A DNA stretch of 64,000 nt from the NCBI GenBank assembly GCA_911728455.2, contig OU452223.1, positions 1,674,001-1,738,000 of the forward strand, read 5' to 3'. Source of the stretch: Marthasterias glacialis. Its lineage: Eukaryota > Echinodermata > Asteroidea > Forcipulatida > Asteriidae. Below, piece by piece: positions 36,615 through 50,600 of this stretch (its first letter is position 1; every line of letters begins with the position of its first letter). The position numbers and the translations under genes were made by a program. The notes beneath the pieces were generated by a model. That model saw only the letters and a list, made by a program, of their open reading frames with translations. It did not search any database and was not told where the DNA came from.

Positions 36615-39600
36615 AGTTTGACACTGTTGGAAAGCCCTGCTCATGGGCTTTCCGAAAATACCGGTCTCGGAGCTGTGTAATAAACAGGGAGGATGCCAGG
36701 GACTGCGGAGTGAGGACACCCTGAAAATGGCCAGTACATACGGCCATGGTGTGTGTACGTGAACAATAGCCAAGGCTGCTACGTGTGTGCTGGACCGAAG
36801 CCAGCAAAAAAATAAATAAATAAATAAACGCCGAAAAAAGAAGTCGGCAGCGCCACTGCCAATAACTCCAAAAATAATAGGGCTAGAGAGAAATTTCTTG
36901 TACCTGGACTTAGCTGCCATTGTCCTGCATCCGAAAATCGGGTTTTCCTGGCCAGCCAGGGCCAACTTCCGCCTTGAAACGACCAGGGAGCGGGGCTACT
37001 CAGAATGCGCTTCAAACGCATGTCTAATGGCACTTTTGTACACGAAGCTGTAACAGAGTGAAAACAAGACTTAGCAACGACTCTATCTCCCAAAGTATTG
37101 GCGGGAAACTAACAAGTTTGACACTGTTGGAAAGCCCTGCTCATGGGCTTTCCGAAAATACCGGTCTTGGAGCGGTGTGATAAACAGGGAGGATGCCAAG
37201 GACTGCGGAGTGAGGACACCCTGAAAATGGCCAGTACATACGGCCATGGTGTGTGTACGTGAACAATAGCTAGGGCTGCTACGTGTGTGCTGGACCGAAG
37301 CCAGCAAAAAAAAAAAAAAAAAAAAAACGCCGAAAAAAGAAGTCGGCAGCGCCACTGCCAATAACTCCAAAAATAATAGGGCTAGAGAGAAATTTCTTGT
37401 ACCTGGAGTTAGCTGCCATAGTCCGGCATCCGAAAATCGGGTTTTCCTGGCCAGCCAGGGCCAACTTCCGCCTTGAAACGACCAGGGAGCGGGGCTGCTC
37501 AGAATGCGCTTCAAACGCATGTCTAATGGCACTTTTGTACACGAAGCTGTAACAGAGTGAAAACAAGACTTAGCAACGACTCTATCTCCCAAAGTATTGG
37601 CGGAACACTAACAAGTTTGACACTGTTGGAAAGCCCTGCTCATGGGCTTTCCGAAAATACCGGTCTTGGAGCTGTGTGATAAACAGGGAGGATGCCAGGG
37701 ACTGCGGAGTGAGGACACCCTGAAAATGGCCAGTACATACGGCCATGGTGTGTGTACGTCAACAATAGCCAAGGCTGCTACGTGTGTGCTGGACCGAAGC
37801 CAGCAAAAAAATTAATAAATAAATAAACGCCGAAAAAGGAAGTCGGCAGCGCCACTGCCAATAACTCCAGAAATAATAGGGCTAGAGAGAAATTTATTGT
37901 ACCTGGAGTTAGCTGCCATAGTCCTGCATCCGAAAATCGGGTTTTCCTGGCCAGCCAGGGCCATCTTCCAACTTGAAACGACCAGGGAGCGGGGCTACTC
38001 AGAATGCGCTTCAAACGCATGTCTAATGGCACTTTTGTACACGAAGCTGTAACAGAGTGAAAACAAGACTTAGCAACGACTCTATCTCCCGAAGTATTGG
38101 CGTTAAACTAACAAGTTTGACATTGTTGGAAAGCCCTGCTCATGGGCTTTTCGAAAATACCGGTCTTGGAGCTTTGGGATAAACAGGGAGGATGCCAGGG
38201 ACTGCGGAGTGAGGACACCCTGAAAATGGCCAGTACATACGGCCAAGGTGTGTGTACGTGAACAATAGCCAAGGCTGCTACGTGTGTGCTGGACCGAAGC
38301 CTGCAAAAGAACACAAAAAAAAACCGCCGAAAAAAGAAGTCGGCAGCGCCACTGCCAATAACTCCAGAAATAATAGGGCTAGAGAGAAATTTCTTGTACC
38401 TGGAGTTAGCTGCCATAGTCCTGCATCCGAAAATCGGGTTTTCCTGGCCAGCCAGGGCCATCTTCCGCCTTGAAACGACCAGGGAGCGGGGCTGCTCAGA
38501 ATGCGCTTCAAACGCATGTCTAATGGCACTTTTGTACACGAAGCTGTAACAGAGTGAAAACAAGACTTAGCAACGACTCTATCTCCCAAAGTATTGGCGG
38601 GAAACTAACAAGTTTGACACTGTTGGAAAGCCCTGCTCATGGGCTTTCCGAAAATACCGGCCTTGGAGCTGTGTGATAAACAGGGAGGATGCCAGCGACT
38701 GCGGAGTGAGGACACCCTGAAAATGGCCAGTACATACGGCCATGGTGTGTGTACGTGAACAATAGCCAAGGCTGCTACGTGTGTGCTGGACAGAAGCCAG
38801 CAAAAAAAAAAAAAAAAAAAAAAAACGCCGAAAAAAGAAGTCGGCAGCGCCACTGCCAATAACTCCAAAAATAATAGGGCTAGAGAGAAATTTCTTGTAC
38901 CTGGAGTTAGCTGCCATTGTCCTGCATCCGAAAATCGGGTTTTCCTGGCCAGCCAGGGCCAACTTCCGCCTTGAAACGACCAGGGAGCGGGGCTGCTCAG
39001 AATGCGCTTCAAACGCATGTCTAATGGCACTTTTGTACACGAGGCTGTAACAGAGTGAAAACAAGACTTAGCAACGACTCTATCTCCCAAAGTATTGGCG
39101 GGAAACTAACAAGTTTGACACTGTTGGAAAGCCCTGCTCATGGGCTTTCCGAAAATACCGGTCTCGGAGCTGTGTAATAAACAGGGAGGATGCCAGGGAC
39201 TGCGGAGTGAGGACACCCTGAAAATGGCCAGTACATACGGCCATGGTGTGTGTACGTGAACAATAGCCAAGGCTGCTACGTGTGTGCTGGACCGAAGCCA
39301 GCAAAAAAATAAATAAATAAATAAACGCCGAAAAAAGAAGTCGGCAGCGCCACTGCCAATAACTCCAAAAATAATAGGGCTAGAGAGAAATTTCTTGTAC
39401 CTGGACTTAGCTGCCATTGTCCTGCATCCGAAAATCGGGTTTTCCTGGCCAGCCAGGGCCAACTTCCGCCTTGAAACGACCAGGGAGCGGGGCTACTCAG
39501 AATGCGCTTCAAACGCATGTCTAATGGCACTTTTGTACACGAAGCTGTAACAGAGTGAAAACAAGACTTAGCAACGACTCTATCTCCCAAAGTATTGGCG

Positions 39601-42600
39601 GGAAACTAACAAGTTTGACACTGTTGGAAAGCCCTGCTCATGGGCTTTCCGAAAATACCGGTCTTGGAGCGGTGTAATAAACAGGGAGGATGCCAGGGAC
39701 TGCGGAGTGAGGACACCCTGAAAATGGCCAGTACATACGGCCAAGGTGTGTGTACGTGAACAATAGCCAAGGCTGCTACGTGTGTGCTGGACCGAAGCCT
39801 GCAAAAGAACAAAAAAAAAAACCGCCGAAAAAAGAAGTCGGCAGCGCCACTGCCAATAACTCCAGAAATAATAGGGCTAGAGAGAAATTTCTTGTACCTG
39901 GAGTTAGCTGCCATAGTCCTGCATCCGAAAATCGGGTTTTCCTGGCCAGCCAGGGCCATCTTCCGCCTTGAAACGACCAGGGAGCGGGGCTGCTCAGAAT
40001 GCGCTTCAAACGCATGTCTAATGGCACTTTTGTACACGAAGCTGTAACAGAGTGAAAACAAGACTTAGCAACGACTCTATCTCCCAAAGTATTGGCGGGA
40101 AACTAACAAGTTTGACACTGTTGGAAAGCCCTGCTCATGGGCTTTCCGAAAATACCGGCCTTGGAGCTGTGTGATAAACAGGGAGGATGCCAGCGACTGC
40201 GGAGTGAGGACACCCTGAAAATGGCCAGTACATACGGCCATGGTGTGTGTACGTGAACAATAGCCAAGGCTGCTACGTGTGTGCTGGACAGAAGCCAGCA
40301 AAAAAAAAAAAAAAAAAAAAAAACGCCGAAAAAAGAAGTCGGCAGCGCCACTGCCAATAACTCCAAAAATAATAGGGCTAGAGAGAAATTTCTTGTACCT
40401 GGAGTTAGCTGCCATTGTCCTGCATCCGAAAATCGGGTTTTCCTGGCCAGCCAGGGCCAACTTCCGCCTTGAAACGACCAGGGAGCGGGGCTGCTCAGAA
40501 TGCGCTTCAAACGCATGTCTAATGGCACTTTTGTACACGAGGCTGTAACAGAGTGAAAACAAGACTTAGCAACGACTCTATCTCCCAAAGTATTGGCGGG
40601 AAACTAACAAGTTTGACACTGTTGGAAAGCCCTGCTCATGGGCTTTCCGAAAATACCGGTCTCGGAGCTGTGTAATAAACAGGGAGGATGCCAGGGACTG
40701 CGGAGTGAGGACACCCTGAAAATGGCCAGTACATACGGCCATGGTGTGTGTACGTGAACAATAGCTAGGGCTGCTACGTGTGTGCTGGACCGAAGCCAGC
40801 AAAAAAAAAAAAAAAAAAAAAAACGCCGAAAAAAGAAGTCGGCAGCGCCACTGCCAATAACTCCAAAAATAATAGGGCTAGAGAGAAATTTCTTGTACCT
40901 GGAGTTAGCTGCCATAGTCCGGCATCCGAAAATCGGGTTTTCCTGGCCAGCCAGGGCCAACTTCCGCCTTGAAACGACCAGGGAGCGGGGCTACTCAGAA
41001 TGCGCTTCAAACGCATGTCTAATGGCACTTTTGTACACGAAGCTGTAACAGAGTGAAAACAAGACTTAGCAACGACTCTATCTCCCAAAGTATTGGCGGG
41101 AAACTAACAAGTTTGACACTGTTGGAAAGCCCTGCTCATGGGCTTTCCGAAAATACCGGTCTTGGAGCTGTGTGATAAACAGGGAGGATGCCAGGGACTG
41201 CGGAGTGAGGACACCCTGAAAATGGCCAGTACATACGGCCATGGTGTGTGTACGTGAACAATAGCCAAGGCTGCTACGTGTGTGCTGGACCGAAGCCAGC
41301 AAAAAAATTAATAAATAAATAAACGCCGAAAAAGGAAGTCGGCAGCGCCACTGCCAATAACTCCAGAAATAATAGGGCTAGAGAGAAATTTATTGTACCT
41401 GGAGTTAGCTGCCATAGTCCTGCATCCGAAAATCGGGTTTTCCTGGCCAGCCAGGGCCATCTTCCAACTTGAAACGACCAGGGAGCGGGGCTACTCAGAA
41501 TGCGCTTCAAACGCATGTCTAATGGCACTTTTGTACACGAAGCTGTAACAGAGTGAAAACAAGACTTAGCAACGACTCTATCTCCCGAAGTATTGGCGTT
41601 AAACTAACAAGTTTGACATTGTTGGAAAGCCCTGCTCATGGGCTTTTCGAAAATACCGGTCTTGGAGCTTTGGGATAAACAGGGAGGATGCCAGGGACTG
41701 CGGAGTGAGGACACCCTGAAAATGGCCAGTACATACGGCCAAGGTGTGTGTACGTGAACAATAGCCAAGGCTGCTACGTGTGTGCTGGACCGAAGCCTGC
41801 AAAAGAACACAAAAAAAAACCGCCGAAAAAAGAAGTCGGCAGCGCCACTGCCAATAACTCCAGAAATAATAGGGCTAGAGAGAAATTTCTTGTACCTGGA
41901 GTTAGCTGCCATAGTCCTGCATCCGAAAATCGGGTTTTCCTGGCCAGCCAGGGCCATCTTCCGCCTTGAAACGACCAGGGAGCGGGGCTGCTCAGAATGC
42001 GCTTCAAACGCATGTCTAATGGCACTTTTGTACACGAAGCTGTAACAGAGTGAAAACAAGACTTAGCAACGACTCTATCTCCCAAAGTATTGGCGGGAAA
42101 CTAACAAGTTTGACACTGTTGGAAAGCCCTGCTCATGGGCTTTCCGAAAATACCGGCCTTGGAGCTGTGTGATAAACAGGGAGGATGCCAGCGACTGCGG
42201 AGTGAGGACACCCTGAAAATGGCCAGTACATACGGCCATGGTGTGTGTACGTGAACAATAGCCAAGGCTGCTACGTGTGTGCTGGACAGAAGCCAGCAAA
42301 AAAAAAAAAAAAAAAAAAAAACGCCGAAAAAAGAAGTCGGCAGCGCCACTGCCAATAACTCCAAAAATAATAGGGCTAGAGAGAAATTTCTTGTACCTGG
42401 AGTTAGCTGCCATTGTCCTGCATCCGAAAATCGGGTTTTCCTGGCCAGCCAGGGCCAACTTCCGCCTTGAAACGACCAGGGAGCGGGGCTGCTCAGAATG
42501 CGCTTCAAACGCATGTCTAATGGCACTTTTGTACACGAGGCTGTAACAGAGTGAAAACAAGACTTAGCAACGACTCTATCTCCCAAAGTATTGGCGGGAA

Positions 42601-44605
42601 ACTAACAAGTTTGACACTGTTGGAAAGCCCTGCTCATGGGCTTTCCGAAAATACCGGTCTCGGAGCTGTGTAATAAACAGGGAGGATGCCAGGGACTGCG
42701 GAGTGAGGACACCCTGAAAATGGCCAGTACATACGGCCATGGTGTGTGTACGTGAACAATAGCCAAGGCTGCTACGTGTGTGCTGGACCGAAGCCAGCAA
42801 AAAAATAAATAAATAAATAAACGCCGAAAAAAGAAGTCGGCAGCGCCACTGCCAATAACTCCAAAAATAATAGGGCTAGAGAGAAATTTCTTGTACCTGG
42901 ACTTAGCTGCCATTGTCCTGCATCCGAAAATCGGGTTTTCCTGGCCAGCCAGGACCAACTTCCGCCTTGAAACGACCAGGGAGCGGGGCTACTCAGAATG
43001 CGCTTCAAACGCATGTCTAATGGCACTTTTGTACACGAAGCTGTAACAGAGTGAAAACAAGACTTAGCAACGACTCTATCTCCCAAAGTATTGGCGGGAA
43101 ACTAACAAGTTTGACACTGTTGGAAAGCCCTGCTCATGGGCTTTCCGAAAATACCGGTCTTGGAGCGGTGTGATAAACAGGGAGGATGCCAGGGACTGCG
43201 GAGTGAGGACACCCTGAAAATGGCCAGTACATACGGCCAAGGTGTGTGTACGTGAACAATAGCCAAGGCTGCTACGTGTGTGCTGGACCGAAGCCTGCAA
43301 AAGAACACAAAAAAAAACCGCCGAAAAAAGAAGTCGGCAGCGCCACTGCCAATAACTCCAGAAATAATAGGGCTAGAGAGAAATTTCTTGTACCTGGAGT
43401 TAGCTGCCATAGTCCTGCATCCGAAAATCGGGTTTTCCTGGCCAGCCAGGGCCATCTTCCGCCTTGAAACGACCAGGGAGCGGGGCTGCTCAGAATGCGC
43501 TTCAAACGCATGTCTAATGGCACTTTTGTACACGAAGCTGTAACAGAGTGAAAACAAGACTTAGCAACGACTCTATCTCCCAAAGTATTGGCGGGAAACT
43601 AACAAGTTTGACACTGTTGGAAAGCCCTGCTCATGGGCTTTCCGAAAATACCGGCCTTGGAGCTGTGTGATAAACAGGGAGGATGCCAGCGACTGCGGAG
43701 TGAGGACACCCTGAAAATGGCCAGTACATACGGCCATGGTGTGTGTACGTGAACAATAGCCAAGGCTGCTACGTGTGTGCTGGACAGAAGCCAGCAAAAA
43801 AAAAAAAAAAAAAAAAAAACGCCGAAAAAAGAAGTCGGCAGCGCCACTGCCAATAACTCCAAAAATAATAGGGCTAGAGAGAAATTTCTTGTACCTGGAG
43901 TTAGCTGCCATTGTCCTGCATCCGAAAATCGGGTTTTCCTGGCCAGCCAGGGCCAACTTCCGCCTTGAAACGACCAGGGAGCGGGGCTGCTCAGAATGCG
44001 CTTCAAACGCATGTCTAATGGCACTTTTGTACACGAGGCTGTAACAGAGTGAAAACAAGACTTAGCAACGACTCTATCTCCCAAAGTATTGGCGGGAAAC
44101 TAACAAGTTTGACACTGTTGGAAAGCCCTGCTCATGGGCTTTCCGACAATACCGGTCTTGGAGCTGTGTAATAAACAGGGAGGATGCCAGGGACTGCGGA
44201 GTGAGGACACCCTGAAAATGGCCAGTACATACGGCCATGGTGTGTGTACGTGAACAATAGCCAAGGCTGCTACGTGTGTGCTGGACCGAAGCCAGCAAAA
44301 AAATAAATAAATAAATAAACGCCGAAAAAAGAAGTCGGCAGCGCCACTGCCAATAACTCCAAAAATAATAGGGCTAGAGAGAAATTTCTTGTACCTGGAC
44401 TTAGCTGCCATTGTCCTGCATCCGAAAATCGGGTTTTCCTGGCCAGCCAGGGCCAACTTCCGCCTTGAAACGACCAGGGAGCGGGGCTACTCAGAATGCG
44501 CTTCAAACGCATGTCTAATGGCACTTTTGTACACGAAGCTGTAACAGAGTGAAAACAAGACTTAGCAACGACTCTATCTCCCAAAGTATTGGCGGGAAAC
44601 TAACA
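36615..44605 (+). repeat. Array domain IV: seven-monomer, 3,496-bp higher-order repeat, two copies
   Basis: Units start at 37614, 38114, 38611, 39112, 39612, 40109, 40610 and again at 41110, 41610, 42107, 42608, 43108, 43605, 44106. Every pair is exactly 3,496 bp apart. Private markers come in the same order: GGCGTTAAAC at the end of the first unit, GGCTTTTCGAAAA with GAACACAAAA in the second, GGCCTTGGAG with GGACAGAAGCC in the third, and GGTCTCGGAG with GTGTAATAAAC in the fourth. Units whose A-tract is replaced by GAACACAAAA or GAACAAAAA are 497-498 bp. A few substitutions separate the two copies. Confidence 0.92.
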
Positions 44606-47600
44606 AGTTTGACACTGTTGGAAAGCCCTGCTCATGGGCTTTCCGAAAATACCGGTCTTGGAGTGGTGTTATAAACAGGGAGGATGCCAGGGACTGCGGA
44701 GTGAGGACACCCTGAAAATGGCCAGTACATACGGCCATGGTGTGTGTACGTGAACAATAGCCAAGGCTACTACGTGTGTGCTGGACCGAAGCCAGCAAAA
44801 AAAATAAAAATAAATAAACGCCGAAAAAAGAAGTCGGCAGCGCCACTGCTAATAACTCCAGAAATAATGGGGCTAGAGAGTAATTTCTTGTACCTGAAGT
44901 TAGCTGCCATAGTCCTGCATCCGAAAATCGGGTTTTTCTGGCCAACCAGGGCCATCTTCCGCCTTGAAACGACCAGGGAGCGGGGCTGCTCAGAATGCGC
45001 TTCAAACGCATGTCTAATGGCACTTTTGTACACGAAGCTGTAAAAGAGTAAAAACAAGACTTAGCAACGACTCTATCTCCCAAAGTATTGGCGGGAAACT
45101 AACAAGTTTGACACTGTTGGAAAGCCCTGCTCATGGGCTTTCCGAAAATACCGGTCTTGGAGCTGTGGAATAAACAGGGAGGTTGCCAGGGACTGCGGAG
45201 TGAGGACACCCTGAAAATGGCCAGTACATACGGCCATGGTGTGTGTACGCGAACAATAGCCAAGGCTGCTACGTGTGTGCTGGACCGAAGCCAGCAAAAA
45301 AATAAATAAATAAATAAACGCCGAAAAAAGAAGTCGGCAGCGCCACTGCCAATAACTCCAGAAATAATAGGGCAAGAGAGAAATTTCTTGTACCTGGAGT
45401 TAGCTGCCATACTCATGCTTCCAAAAATCGGGTTTTCCTGGCCAGCCAGGGCCATCTTCCGCCTTGAAACGACCAGGGAGCGGGGCTGCTCAGAATGCGC
45501 TTCAAACGCATGTCTAATGGCACTTTTGTACACGAAGCTGTAACAGAGTGAAAACAAGACTTAGCAACGACTCTATCTCCCAAAGTATTGGCGGGAAACT
45601 AACAAGTTTGACACTGTTGGAAAGCCCTGCTCATGGGCTTTCCGAAAATACCGGTCTTGGAGCTGTGTGATAAACAGGGAGGTTGCCAGGGACTGCGGAG
45701 TGAGGACACCCTGAAAATGGCCAGTACATACGGCCATGGTGTGTGCGCGTGAACAATAGCCAAGGCTGCTACGTGTGTGCTGGACCGAAGCCAGCAAAAA
45801 AATAAATAAATAAATAAACGCCGAAAAAGGAAGTCGGCAGCGCCACTGCCAATAACTCCAAAAATAATACGGCTAGAGAGAAATTTCTTGTACCTGGAGT
45901 TAGCTGCCATAGTCTTGCATCCGAAAATTGGGTTTTCCTGGCCAGCCAGGGCTATCTTCCGCCTTGAAACGACCAGGGAGCGGGGCTGCTCAGAATGCGC
46001 TTCAAACGCATGTCTAATGGCACTTTTGTACACGAGGCTGTAACAGAGTGAAAACAAGACTTAGCAACGACTCTATCTCCCAAAGTACTGGCGGGAAACT
46101 AACAAGTTTGACACTGTTGGAAAGCCCTGCTCATGGGCTTTCCGAAAATACCGGTCTTGGAGTGGTGTTATAAACAGGAAGGATGCCAGGGACTGCGGAG
46201 TGAGGACACCCTGAAAATGGCCAGTACATACGGCCATGGTGTGTGTACTTGAACAATAGCCAAGGCTACTACGTGTGTGCTGGACCGAAGCCAGCAAAAA
46301 AAATAAAAATAAATAAACGCCGAAAAAAGAAGTCGGCAGCGCCACTGCTAATAACTCCAGAAATAATGGGGCTAGAGAGAAATTTCTTGTACCTGAAGTT
46401 AGCTGCCATAGTCCTGCATCCGAAAATCGGGTTTTCCTGGCCAACCAGGGCCATCTTCCGCCTTGAAACGACCAGGGAGCGGGGCTGCTCAGAATGCGCT
46501 TCAAACGCATGTCTAATGGCACTTTTGTACACGAAGCTGTAAGAGAGTAAAAACAAGACTTAGCAACGACTCTATCTCCCAAAGTATTGGCGGGAAACTA
46601 ACAAGTTTGACACTGTTGGAAAGCCCTGCTCATGGGCTTTCCGAAAATACCAGTCTTGGAGCTGTGGGATAAACAGGGAGGTTGCCAGGGACTGCGGAGT
46701 GAGGACATCCTGAAAATGGCCAGTACATACGGCCATGGTGTGTGTACGCGAACAATAGCCAAGGCTGCTACGTGTGTGCTGGACCGAAGCCAGCAAAAAA
46801 ATAAATAAATAAATAAACGCCGAAAAAAGAAGTCGGCAGCGCCACTGCCAATAACTCCAGAAATAATAGGGCAAGAGAGAAATTTCTTGTACCTGGAGTT
46901 AGCTGCCATAGTCATGCTTCCAAAAATCGGGTTTTCCTGGCCAGCCAGGGCCATCTTCCGCCTTGAAACGACCAGGGAGCGGGGCTGCTCAGAATGCGCT
47001 TCAAACGCATGTCTAATGGCACTTTTGTACACGAAGCTGTAACAGAGTGAAAACAAGACTTAGCAACGACTCTATCTCCCAAAGTATTGGCGGGAAACTA
47101 ACAAGTTTGACACTGTTGGAAAGCCCTGCTCATGGGCTTTCCGAAAATACCGGTCTTGGAGCTGTGGGATAAACAGGGAGGTTGCCAGGGACTGCGGAGT
47201 GAGGACACCCTGAAAATGGCCAGTACATACGGCCATGGTGTGTGTACGCGAACAATAGCCAAGGCTGCTACGTGTGTGCTGGACCGAAGCCAGCAAAAAA
47301 ATATATATATAAATAAACGCCGAAAAAAGAAGTCGGCAGCGCCACTGCCAATAACTCCAAAAATAATAGGGCAAGAGAGAAATTTATTGTACCTGGAGTT
47401 AGCTGCCATAGTCCTGCATCCGAAAATTGGGTTTTCCCGGCCAGACAGGGCCATCTTCCGCCTTGAAACGACCAGGGAGCGGGGCTGCCCAGAATGCGCT
47501 TCAAACGCCTGTCTAATGGCACTTTTGTACACGAAGCTGTAACAGAGTGAAAACAAGACTTAGCATCAACTCTATCTCCCAAAGTATTGGCGGGAAACTA

Positions 47601-50600
47601 ACAAGTTTGACACTGTTGGAAAGCCCTGCTCATGGGCTTTCTGAAAATACCAGTCTTGGAGCTGTGTGATAAACAGGGAGGATGCCAGGTACTGCGGAGT
47701 GAGGACACCCTGAAAATGGCCAGTACATACGGCCATGGTATGTGTACGTGAACAATAGCCAAGGCTGCTACGTGTGTGCTGGACCGAAGCCAGCAAAAAA
47801 ATAAATAAATAAATAAACGCCGAAAAAAGAAGTCGGCAGCGCCACTGCCAATAACTCCAGAAATAATAGGGCTAGAAAAAAATTTCTTGTACCTGGAGTT
47901 AGCTGCCATAGTCCTGCATCCGAAAATCGGGTTTTCCTGGCCAGCCAGGGCCATCTTCCGCCTTGAAACGACCAGGGAGCGGGGCTGCTCAGAATGCGCT
48001 TCAAACGCATGTCTAATGGCACTTTTGTACACGAAGCTGTAACAGAGTAAAAACAAGACTTAGCAACGACTCTATCTCCCAAAGTATTGGCGGGAAACTA
48101 ACAAGTTTGACACTGTTGGAAAGCCCTGCTCATGGGCTTTCCGAAAATACCTGTCTTGGAGCTGTGGGATAAACAGGGAGGTTGCCAGGGACTGCGGAGT
48201 GAGGACACCCTGAAAATGGCCAGTACATACGGCCATGGTGTGTGTACGCGAACAATAGCCAAGGCTGCTACGTGTGTGCTGGACCGAAGCCAGCAAAAAA
48301 ATAAATAAATAAATAAACGCCGAAAAAAGAAGTCGGCAGCGCCACTGCCAATAACTCCAAAAATAATAGGGCAAGAGAGAAATTTCTTGTACCTGGAGTT
48401 AGCTGCCATAGTCCTGCATCCGAAAATTGGGTTTTCCCGGCCAGACAGGGCCATCTTCCGCCTTGAAACGACCAGGGAGCGGGGCTGCCCAGAATGCGCT
48501 TCAAACGCCTGTCTAATGGCACTTTTGTACACGAAGCTGTAACAGAGTGAAAACAAGACTTAGCATCAACTCTATCTCCCAAAGTATTGGCGGGAAACTA
48601 ACAAGTTTGACACTGTTGGAAAGCCCTGCTCATGGGCTTTCTGAAAATACCAGTCTTGGAGCTGTGTGATAAACAGGGAGGATGCCAGGTACTGCGGAGT
48701 GAGGACACCCTGAAAATGGCCAGTACATACGGCCATGGTATGTGTACGTGAACAATAGCCAAGGCTGCTACGTGTGTGCTGGACCGAAGCCAGCAAAAAA
48801 ATAAATAAATAAATAAACGCCGAAAAAAGAAGTCGGCAGCGCCACTGCCAATAACTCCAGAAATAATAGGGCTAGAAAAAAATTTCTTGTACCTGGAGTT
48901 AGCTGCCATAGTCCTGCATCCGAAAATCGGGTTTTCCTGGCCAGCCAGGGCCATCTTCCGCCTTGAAACGACCAGGGAGCGGGGCTGCTCAGAATGCGCT
49001 TCAAACGCATGTCTAATGGCACTTTTGTACACGAAGCTGTAACAGAGTAAAAACAAGACTTAGCAACGACTCTATCTCCCAAAGTATTGGCGGGAAACTA
49101 ACAAGTTTGACACTGTTGGAAAGCCCTGCTCATGGGCTTTCCGAAAATACCTGTCTTGGAGCTGTGGGATAAACAGGGAGGTTGCCAGGGACTGCGGAGT
49201 GAGGACACCCTGAAAATGGCCAGTACATACGGCCATGGTGTGTGTACGCGAACAATAGCCAAGGCTGCTACGTGTGTGCTGGACCGAAGCCAGCAAAAAA
49301 ATAAATAAATAAATAAACGCCGAAAAAAGAAGTCGGCAGCGCCACTGCCAATAACTCCAGAAATAATAGGGCAAGAGAGAAATTTCTTGTACCTGGAGTT
49401 AGCTGCCATAGTCATGCTTCCAAAAATCGGGTTTTCCTGGCCAGCCAGGGCCATCTTCCGCCTTGAAACGACCAGGGAGCGGGGCTGCTCAGAATGCGCT
49501 TCAAACGCATGTCTAATGGCACTTTTGTACACGAAGCTGTAACAGAGTGAAAACAAGACTTAGCAACGACTCTATCTCCCAAAGTATTGGCGGGAAACTA
49601 ACAAGTTTGACACTGTTGGAAAGCCCTGCTCATGGGCTTTCCGAAAATACCGGTCTTGGAGCTGTGTGATAAACAGGGAGGTTGCCAGGGACTGCGGAGT
49701 GAGGACACCCTGAAAATGGCCAGTACATACGGCCATGGTGTGTGTACGCGAACAATAGCCAAGGCTGCTACGTGTGTGCTGGACCGAAGCCAGCAAAAAA
49801 ATAAATATATAAATAAACGCCGAAAAAAGAAGTCGGCAGCGCCACTGCCAATAACTCCAAAAATAATAGGGCAAGAGAGAAATTTATTGTACCTGGAGTT
49901 AGCTGCCATAGTCCTGCATCCGAAAATTGGGTTTTCCCGGCCAGACAGGGCCATCTTCCGCCTTGAAACGACCAGGGAGCGGGGCTGCCCAGAATGCGCT
50001 TCAAACGCCTGTCTAATGGCACTTTTGTACACGAAGCTGTAACAGAGTGAAAACAAGACTTAGCATCAACTCTATCTCCCAAAGTATTGGCGGGAAACTA
50101 ACAAGTTTGACACTGTTGGAAAGCCCTGCTCATGGGCTTTCTGAAAATACCAGTCTTGGAGCTGTGTGATAAACAGGGAGGATGCCAGGTACTGCGGAGT
50201 GAGGACACCCTGAAAATGGCCAGTACATACGGCCATGGGATGTGTACGTGAACAATAGCCAAGGCTGCTACGTGTGTGCTGGACCGAAGCCAGCAAAAAA
50301 ATAAATAAATAAATAAACGCCGAAAAAAGAAGTCGGCAGCGCCACTGCCAATAACTCCAGAAATAATAGGGCTAGAAAAAAATTTCTTGTACCTGGAGTT
50401 AGCTGCCATAGTCCTGCATCCGAAAATCGGGTTTTCCTGGCCAGCCAGGGCCATCTTCCGCCTTGAAACGACCAGGGAGCGGGGCTGCTCAGAATGCGCT
50501 TCAAACGCATGTCTAATGGCACTTTTGTACACGAAGCTGTAACAGAGTAAAAACAAGACTTAGCAACGACTCTATCTCCCAAAGTATTGGCGGGAAACTA

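Noticed and set aside
38140-38170. CENP-B-box-like match TTCGAAAATACCGGT
   Set aside because: It fits only part of the consensus, exists only in two mutated units (38,150 and 41,646), and the normal unit has TTCCG. No case for a CENP-B site.
47132-47542. 136-aa plus-strand frame (also at 49632 and 52132)
   Set aside because: It appears only in Y-type units because a TGA in other units is GCGAAC here. It is a by-product of one substitution in the satellite.
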